Program-made: the position numbers and the translations under genes
Part shown: one piece after another, positions 14,826 through 18,160 of the stretch
Numbering within the stretch: position 1 is the first letter of the stretch
Layout: every line of letters starts with the position of its first letter
Assembly (NCBI GenBank): GCA_937996755.1
Contig: CALKUS010000268.1
Coordinates: 1-18,160, forward strand
Reading direction: 5' to 3'
Source of the DNA: an uncultured Pseudomonadota bacterium
GTDB lineage: Bacteria > Pseudomonadota > Gammaproteobacteria > Xanthomonadales > Ahniellaceae
Length of the DNA: 18,160 nucleotides
The notes under the pieces: model-generated
The model's database searches: none
The model's input: only the letters and a program-made list of their open reading frames with translations
What the model was told of the DNA's origin: nothing

Positions 14826-14831
14826 ATTGTA
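14826..14831 (-). promoter_or_regulatory. Candidate -10 box placing cydA on a leaderless transcript
   Basis: On the minus strand TACAAT is followed by CGCGGC and then the cydA ATG. With normal spacing the transcript would start at or next to the A of the start codon. The -35 region is poor, so other activators may be needed. Confidence 0.4.
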
Positions 14832-14856
14832 CCGAGCATGGCCATTGCCTGGAGCA

Positions 14857-14946
14857 GGAAATCGGAAATCGGAAATGGGAAATCGGTAACGCCGTCAGCT
14901 CACGTGCTCGGCTCTTCCAATTTCCTATTTCCGATTTCCCATTTCC
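14857..14946. repeat. Inverted arrays of GGAAATN heptamers
   Basis: The left arm (14857-14886) is four tandem heptamers GGAAATC, GGAAATC, GGAAATG, GGAAATC plus GG. The right arm (14917-14946, minus strand) is GGAAATG, GGAAATC, GGAAATA, GGAAATT plus GG. Arms are 30 nt each, 27 of 30 positions complementary, separated by a 30-nt spacer. The only mismatches fall at the seventh base of units. The right arm encodes the last six codons of the gene at 14925-15857. Base composition is much poorer in GC than its surroundings. Confidence 0.85.
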
Positions 14947-15857
14947 TGGCTGGGTGCGCAAAGCGCGCCCAGCCGCATGTCCCGCGTATCGCGCAATTGC
15001 AGCATTGCGTACTTGCGGAACAGCGCCTCGTCGACCGCCGGTGCGACGGACCAGGCTGCCGGGTCGCGGGCGTAGTCGGGGCAGAACGTGAGGAAGCGCT
15101 CGCGCATGTAGGGCTTCAGGATGGAGTCGAAGTCGTTGACGAGCAGCGCTTCGTCCCACCAGGGATTGACGTGGTCGCTCCAGGCGAACGCGCGCTGCAC
15201 CTGCCAGCGCTTGCCGTCCCAGCGCACGATCGCCTTCTTGCCCGGGATCACGTCGTCCTCGAACAGCGAGCGGTAGAAGCGATGTCCCTCGTAGTTCGCG
15301 ACGAGGTCCGCGTTCGAGTAGTCGCCCGTCGTGGCCTGGCCGAACAGGCCGCGCTCGGTCGCCGCGGAGCGCTTCGCGGCCTGCGCTTCGTCGCCGGAAG
15401 CGGTCCAGCGCAGCCAGAACTTGCGGCCCTGCGAGAAGAAGTGCCCGAGCTTGTCCGAGCCGACCAGCACGCCGTCGAGCCGGAACGTTGCGCCGATGCC
15501 GAACGCCGCCGTCACGCGCGTCGCGTACCACGGGTGGCCGCGGTAGATCGACTTGAAGCGCCCGGTCTGCAGCTTGTCGATGTCGGGCGACTGCATCGCC
15601 CATTTCTCGATGTGGTCCACCCAGTGCAGGCCGCCGAGGCGGAAGTACACCTTGTTGACGAGCTTCAGCTCGTCGCGCGCGCCGTGGCAGTGCGCAACCG
15701 CGTCGGCGATGGCCGCGTTGACGTGCGCATCCATCGCCGGCCCGGCGTCGCGCAGCTGCGCGAGCCGGTTGTTGAACTGGTCGGTTTCATAGGCCTGCGC
15801 GCCCGCGGCGAAGAAAGCCGCGAGGAAGAAAAGGGGACGGAGGTAATCAATTCGCAA
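14925..15857 (-). CDS. Exported hypothetical protein with ends encoded in repeats
   Basis: The start is TTG at 15857, with GGAGGT upstream, six bases from the GGAGG core to the TTG; no ATG or GTG lies upstream in frame. The 310-residue product has a clear signal peptide (1-22, cleavage after AGAQA) and no later helices, so it should be periplasmic or outer-membrane associated. Conspicuous segments are VNKVYFRLGGLHWVDHIEKW (67-86), GSDKLGHFFSQGRKFW (133-148), YEGHRFYRSLF (189-199) and DHVNPWWDEALLVNDF (228-243). The DKLGHF motif is reminiscent of DUF2279/YfiM-like proteins, but I do not recognise the full protein. Three cysteines remain in the mature part. Codons 1-10 lie inside the inverted repeat at 15828-15879, and codons 305-310 in the heptamer array at 14917-14946. 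It follows the outer-membrane protein gene by 40 nt. Confidence 0.75.
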   Translation of the reverse strand: MRIDYLRPLFFLAAFFAAGAQAYETDQFNNRLAQLRDAGPAMDAHVNAAIADAVAHCHGARDELKLVNKVYFRLGGLHWVDHIEKWAMQSPDIDKLQTGRFKSIYRGHPWYATRVTAAFGIGATFRLDGVLVGSDKLGHFFSQGRKFWLRWTASGDEAQAAKRSAATERGLFGQATTGDYSNADLVANYEGHRFYRSLFEDDVIPGKKAIVRWDGKRWQVQRAFAWSDHVNPWWDEALLVNDFDSILKPYMRERFLTFCPDYARDPAAWSVAPAVDEALFRKYAMLQLRDTRDMRLGALCAPSQEMGNRK

Positions 15858-15879
15858 ATCACACCTCCGTCCCCTTTTC
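15828..15879. repeat. REP-like element with 17-bp perfect arms
   Basis: GAAAAGGGGACGGAGGT (15828-15844) pairs perfectly with ACCTCCGTCCCCTTTTC (15863-15879) around an 18-nt AT-rich loop. The AAAAGGGGAC head resembles dispersed repeats I know from many proteobacteria, often linked to REP-associated tyrosine transposases; no transposase is present here. The minus-strand arm supplies the Shine-Dalgarno, and the loop the TTG start, of the gene at 14925-15857. Confidence 0.8.
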
Positions 15880-15897
15880 CCGATTTCTCCCGCAACC

Positions 15898-16680
15898 TCA
15901 GCCGCCGAAGCGCCAGGTGAAGTTCAACAACGTCGTCTGTCGGCCGTTGCCGCCGCCGAGCTCCAGCGTGGTCTCGGCGTGGTCGGTGAAGCGGTAGTAC
16001 ACGCCGAGCGACGGGTTGAACTTCGAGTTCGACTGGAGCGTCACGTCGAACGGCACCGATCCCAGGCCCGGGAGCGCGATCGCGCCCTGGTGCTTCTCCT
16101 CGGTGTCGATGTAGTAGCCGCCCGCGAAGAAGACCCAGGGCCCGTTGAGGTAGCCGACGCGCGGCTGCCACGTCACCGACTTCACGTCGGAGTCGAAATC
16201 GCCGCTGAGGTCGGACTTCGTGTACGTGCCGGTGAGGCTCGTGAACCAGTGCTCGCCGGCGAATGCGAGTGTCGCGCCGCCGCCGAACACCTGGCCGGAG
16301 TATTCGATGTCGAGCGTGCCGAGCGGCACGGGCAGCGGCAGCGGGACGGCGCTCAGGTCCACCGCGGTGTCGCCCGAGACGTGGCCGAAGATGCCGAACA
16401 CGTTCAGGAACGGCAGCACCCAGACGTCGAACTTGATGTCGGATTCCCACACGTTGTTGTCGACGTCGATCACGTCGGTGTCTACGCCGCCGACGCCCGG
16501 CAGCGAGAATGCGAGGCTGTCGATGTCGTAGCCCTGGTCGAGCGTGAAGAAATCGATGCCGACGCCGTACGGACGCGGCAGCTCACGGTCGCCCGCGATG
16601 TCGCGCATCAGCGGGAAGGGCGAATCCGCCTGCGCGGCGGGTGCAGCCAGCAATGCGGCCAGGATCAGGCACTTCTTCAT
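15898..16680 (-). CDS. Outer-membrane beta-barrel protein
   Basis: The 260-residue product starts at ATG 16680 behind GGGGAG and has a signal peptide (1-18, cleavage after AAQA). The mature part alternates polar and aromatic residues in amphipathic strands, for example LDIEYSGQVFGGGATLAFAG, HWFTSLTGTYTKSDL, TWQPRVGYLNGPWVFFAGGYYIDT, SLGVYYRFTDHAETTLELGG, separated by Asp/Gly-rich turns. This is typical of an 8-12 strand outer-membrane barrel. The C-terminus is TWRFGG, so the usual terminal aromatic is followed by two glycines. Substrate or partner is unknown. It lies upstream of the exported hypothetical gene (40 nt), and the pair may be co-transcribed. Confidence 0.8.
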   Translation of the reverse strand: MKKCLILAALLAAPAAQADSPFPLMRDIAGDRELPRPYGVGIDFFTLDQGYDIDSLAFSLPGVGGVDTDVIDVDNNVWESDIKFDVWVLPFLNVFGIFGHVSGDTAVDLSAVPLPLPVPLGTLDIEYSGQVFGGGATLAFAGEHWFTSLTGTYTKSDLSGDFDSDVKSVTWQPRVGYLNGPWVFFAGGYYIDTEEKHQGAIALPGLGSVPFDVTLQSNSKFNPSLGVYYRFTDHAETTLELGGGNGRQTTLLNFTWRFGG

Positions 16681-16733
16681 TCTCGACTCCCCGTCGGTTT
16701 GCGAAACGCTGGACTATCGCAAGAATAGCAACC

Positions 16734-17429
16734 TCAGCGGCCGGACACGCGGCGCGCCAGCAGGACGATGGCGCCGTCGTCGCTGGCACCGTCGCGGTCG
16801 ACGTGCTCGAGCAGCGCGGCCGCCTCGCGGCGCAGGGCCTCCGAAGGCGGGACCGTGGCCAGCTGGGCCGCGACGCGGTCGCGCACGTGCGTCGCCGGCA
16901 ACAGGGAGAGCGAGAGCCAATGGCTCACTTCGATCTCGGCCTGCGGCTCGTCCATGAGCGGCGCGACCAGATCGGCGGCGCTCAGCACTTCGTGGTGCAC
17001 GAGGCCGCGCTGGCGGTCGATGCGCTTCGACCATCGGTCGAGCGCCAGCGCCACGCGCTGGCTCGTGATGGAGGTGTCGTACCAGGCGTCGATCACGAGC
17101 AGGCCGCGGCGAGCGACGCGCCAGCACTGCGCGATCGCCACGTCCGGGCTCGCGAGGTGGTGCGCCGTCCACGCGAGCGTGACCCAGTCGAACGCGCCGT
17201 TCGCGAACGGCAGTTGCTCCGCGCCGGCGACGCGCGCGTCGAGCCCTTCGGCGACGAGCGCGGCAACGGCGCGTGCATCGCTGTCCACGCCGGCGACGGC
17301 GATGCCGCGTTCGGCGATCGCGCGCAGCAACGCACCGTCGCCGCATCCGACGTCCAGCACGGAGCGGGGTTGCTCCGCCAGCAACAGCGCGAGGAAATCG
17401 CGGCGATAGCGGTCCTGGGCGAGCGGCAT
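16734..17429 (-). CDS. Class I SAM-dependent methyltransferase (Methyltransf_11 type)
   Basis: The 231-residue protein has motif I VLDVGCGDG (24-32), the adenosyl-ribose acidic residue Asp49 in VAGVDSD, an AEQLPF motif (70-75) and the post-motif FDWVTLAWTAHHL (80-92). These define a small-molecule class I methyltransferase, with a variable C-terminal half. Substrate is not predictable. ATG at 17429 has no Shine-Dalgarno; TAGAAT ends 6 nt upstream, as at cydA, which suggests a leaderless transcript. The gene ends 53 nt before the outer-membrane protein gene on the same strand and diverges from tag across a repeat-rich spacer. Confidence 0.88.
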   Translation of the reverse strand: MPLAQDRYRRDFLALLLAEQPRSVLDVGCGDGALLRAIAERGIAVAGVDSDARAVAALVAEGLDARVAGAEQLPFANGAFDWVTLAWTAHHLASPDVAIAQCWRVARRGLLVIDAWYDTSITSQRVALALDRWSKRIDRQRGLVHHEVLSAADLVAPLMDEPQAEIEVSHWLSLSLLPATHVRDRVAAQLATVPPSEALRREAAALLEHVDRDGASDDGAIVLLARRVSGR

Positions 17430-17435
17430 GACCGG

Positions 17436-17441
17436 ATTCTA
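17436..17441 (-). promoter_or_regulatory. Candidate -10 box of the methyltransferase gene
   Basis: On the minus strand TAGAAT is followed by CCGGTC and then the ATG at 17429. Transcription would begin at the start codon. The -35 position falls inside the hexamer repeat arm. Confidence 0.4.
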
Positions 17442-17530
17442 GGGTATGAGTACGAGTCGGAGTATGCGCAGGGGCACGCGCATCGCAGGCTTGCGCCCGG
17501 CCCCGTCGATGCGTGCTCATACTCGTACCC
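17442..17530. repeat. Inverted GAGTAY hexamer element
   Basis: The left arm starts GGGTATGAGTACGAG (17442-17456) and continues with GTCGGAGTAT. The right arm, read on the minus strand, is GGGTACGAGTATGAG (17530-17516); 13 of 15 positions agree. An inner stem GCACGC-(GC)-ATCG / CGATGCGTGC (17474-17485 with 17507-17516) extends the structure around a GGCTTGCGCCCG core. It fills most of the 119-bp spacer between the divergent methyltransferase and tag genes. Confidence 0.7.
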
Positions 17531-17548
17531 GTAGTCTCGAGGAAGGTC

Positions 17549-18133
17549 ATGGACGAGTTGCGTGGAGGCAAGCCCCGGTGCGCGTGGTGCCTGGGCGATC
17601 CGCTGTACGAGCGCTACCACGACGAGGAGTGGGGCGTGCCGCTGCGCGACGACCGCGCGCTGTTCGAGCTGCTCATCCTCGAAGGCGCGCAGGCCGGCCT
17701 GTCGTGGCGCACGATCCTGCACAAGCGCGAGAACTATCGCCGCGCGTTCGCCGGCTTCGACCCCGCGAAGGTCGCGCGCTTCGGTGCGCGCGAGCGCAAG
17801 CGCCTGCTCGCCGATGCCGGCATCGTGCGCAACCGCCTGAAGATCGACGCGGCGATCGGCAATGCGCAGGCGTGGCTCAGGCTGCGCGAGGAGGAAGGGG
17901 GCGCGGTCGACTGGCTGTGGTCGTTCGTCGGCGGCAAGCCGATCGTGTCGCGCCGCCGCGCGATGGGCGACGTGCCGTCGCGCACGGCGGAAAGCGACGC
18001 CCTCGCGAAGGCGCTGAAGAAGCGCGGCTTCCGCTTCGTCGGCAGCACGATCTGCTATGCGTTCATGCAGGCGGCCGGCCTCGTGGACGACCACTTCGAC
18101 GGCTGCTGGCGCCGCGCTCGCGCGCGGCGCTGA
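17549..18133 (+). CDS. tag: DNA-3-methyladenine glycosylase I
   Basis: The 194-residue protein matches Tag along its whole length. It shows CAWC...YERYHDEEWGVP (11-31), LEGAQAGLSW (44-53) with the conserved Glu45, DAGIVRNRLKI (89-99), ALKKRGFRFVGSTICYAFMQAAGLV (155-179) and DHFDGCW (181-187). Zinc ligands expected from E. coli Tag correspond to Cys11, His24, His182 and Cys186. The enzyme removes 3-methyladenine from alkylated DNA in base excision repair. ATG at 17549 follows GAGGA with five bases spacing; an in-frame GTG at 17513 lies inside the repeat and would not give family sequence. Confidence 0.97.
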   Translation: MDELRGGKPRCAWCLGDPLYERYHDEEWGVPLRDDRALFELLILEGAQAGLSWRTILHKRENYRRAFAGFDPAKVARFGARERKRLLADAGIVRNRLKIDAAIGNAQAWLRLREEEGGAVDWLWSFVGGKPIVSRRRAMGDVPSRTAESDALAKALKKRGFRFVGSTICYAFMQAAGLVDDHFDGCWRRARARR

Positions 18134-18160
18134 AGGGCTCCTACGCGGTTGCGGGCGGCA

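Noticed and set aside
14857..14946. CRISPR array
   Set aside because: Units are 7 nt with no spacers between them, and the two arrays are inverted. No cas gene is present.
12418..15603. 1061-residue minus-strand frame read as one protein across cydB, cydA and the exported gene
   Set aside because: Only its C-terminal 337 residues are CydB. The upstream part is out of frame with CydA and the exported protein and is Arg-rich shadow sequence.

Overview
The window reads as one end of a high-GC (about 70% by eye) bacterial contig. Gene content and gene style (cyanide-insensitive-type cydAB, a secreted PD40-type protein with WYDP domains, DUF456, GFA and tag genes, and many short intergenic palindromes) suggest a gammaproteobacterium of the Xanthomonadales/Lysobacteraceae type. 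This placement is inference; there is no rRNA or marker gene to confirm it. The first 17 bases match the 3' end of an Illumina TruSeq adapter, so base 1 is not biological and the first gene is cut by the contig end.

Layout. 2-1819 (+): 3' part of a large secreted beta-propeller protein with two C-terminal WYDP domains. 1934-3058 (+): a PLP-dependent Cys/Met metabolism enzyme, converging through three hairpins on a compact four-gene minus-strand unit (6250 to 3154): GFA-type zinc protein, membrane-anchored hypothetical, small kinase-like protein, and a fusion of an HSDL2-type short-chain dehydrogenase to a class I methyltransferase. 6328-6813 (+): DUF456 membrane protein. 9699-6964 (-): a ten-helix membrane protein with PAS, GGDEF-like and EAL-like domains; the EAL part has lost its catalytic motifs. 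10101-9883 (-): a very hydrophilic 72-residue protein with a perfect Shine-Dalgarno and its own terminator. 10277-11167 (+): thioredoxin-reductase-like flavoprotein. 11289-12308 (+): membrane-anchored Mrr-type nuclease-like protein. 14819-12418 (-): cydA-cydB, a bd-type quinol oxidase with a short Q-loop. 15857-14925 (-): exported hypothetical protein whose two ends are encoded inside two different repeat elements. 16680-15898 (-): outer-membrane beta-barrel protein. 17429-16734 (-): SAM methyltransferase. 17549-18133 (+): tag, 3-methyladenine DNA glycosylase I.

How the genes work together. Most are housekeeping or accessory genes in short transcription units. The clearest unit is 6250-3154, where spacings of 19 nt, a 1-nt overlap and 4 nt imply co-expression of the four products. 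cydA and cydB overlap by 4 nt and make one oxidase.

The most unusual content is (a) the dehydrogenase-methyltransferase fusion beside a kinase-like protein whose catalytic loop reads HNG instead of HND, (b) the degenerate GGDEF-EAL receptor-like protein with a hairpin over its ribosome binding site, and (c) three repeat elements at 14857-14946, 15828-15879 and 17442-17530, two of them built from inverted arrays of 6-7 nt units. No tRNA, rRNA, CRISPR array or transposase gene was seen.
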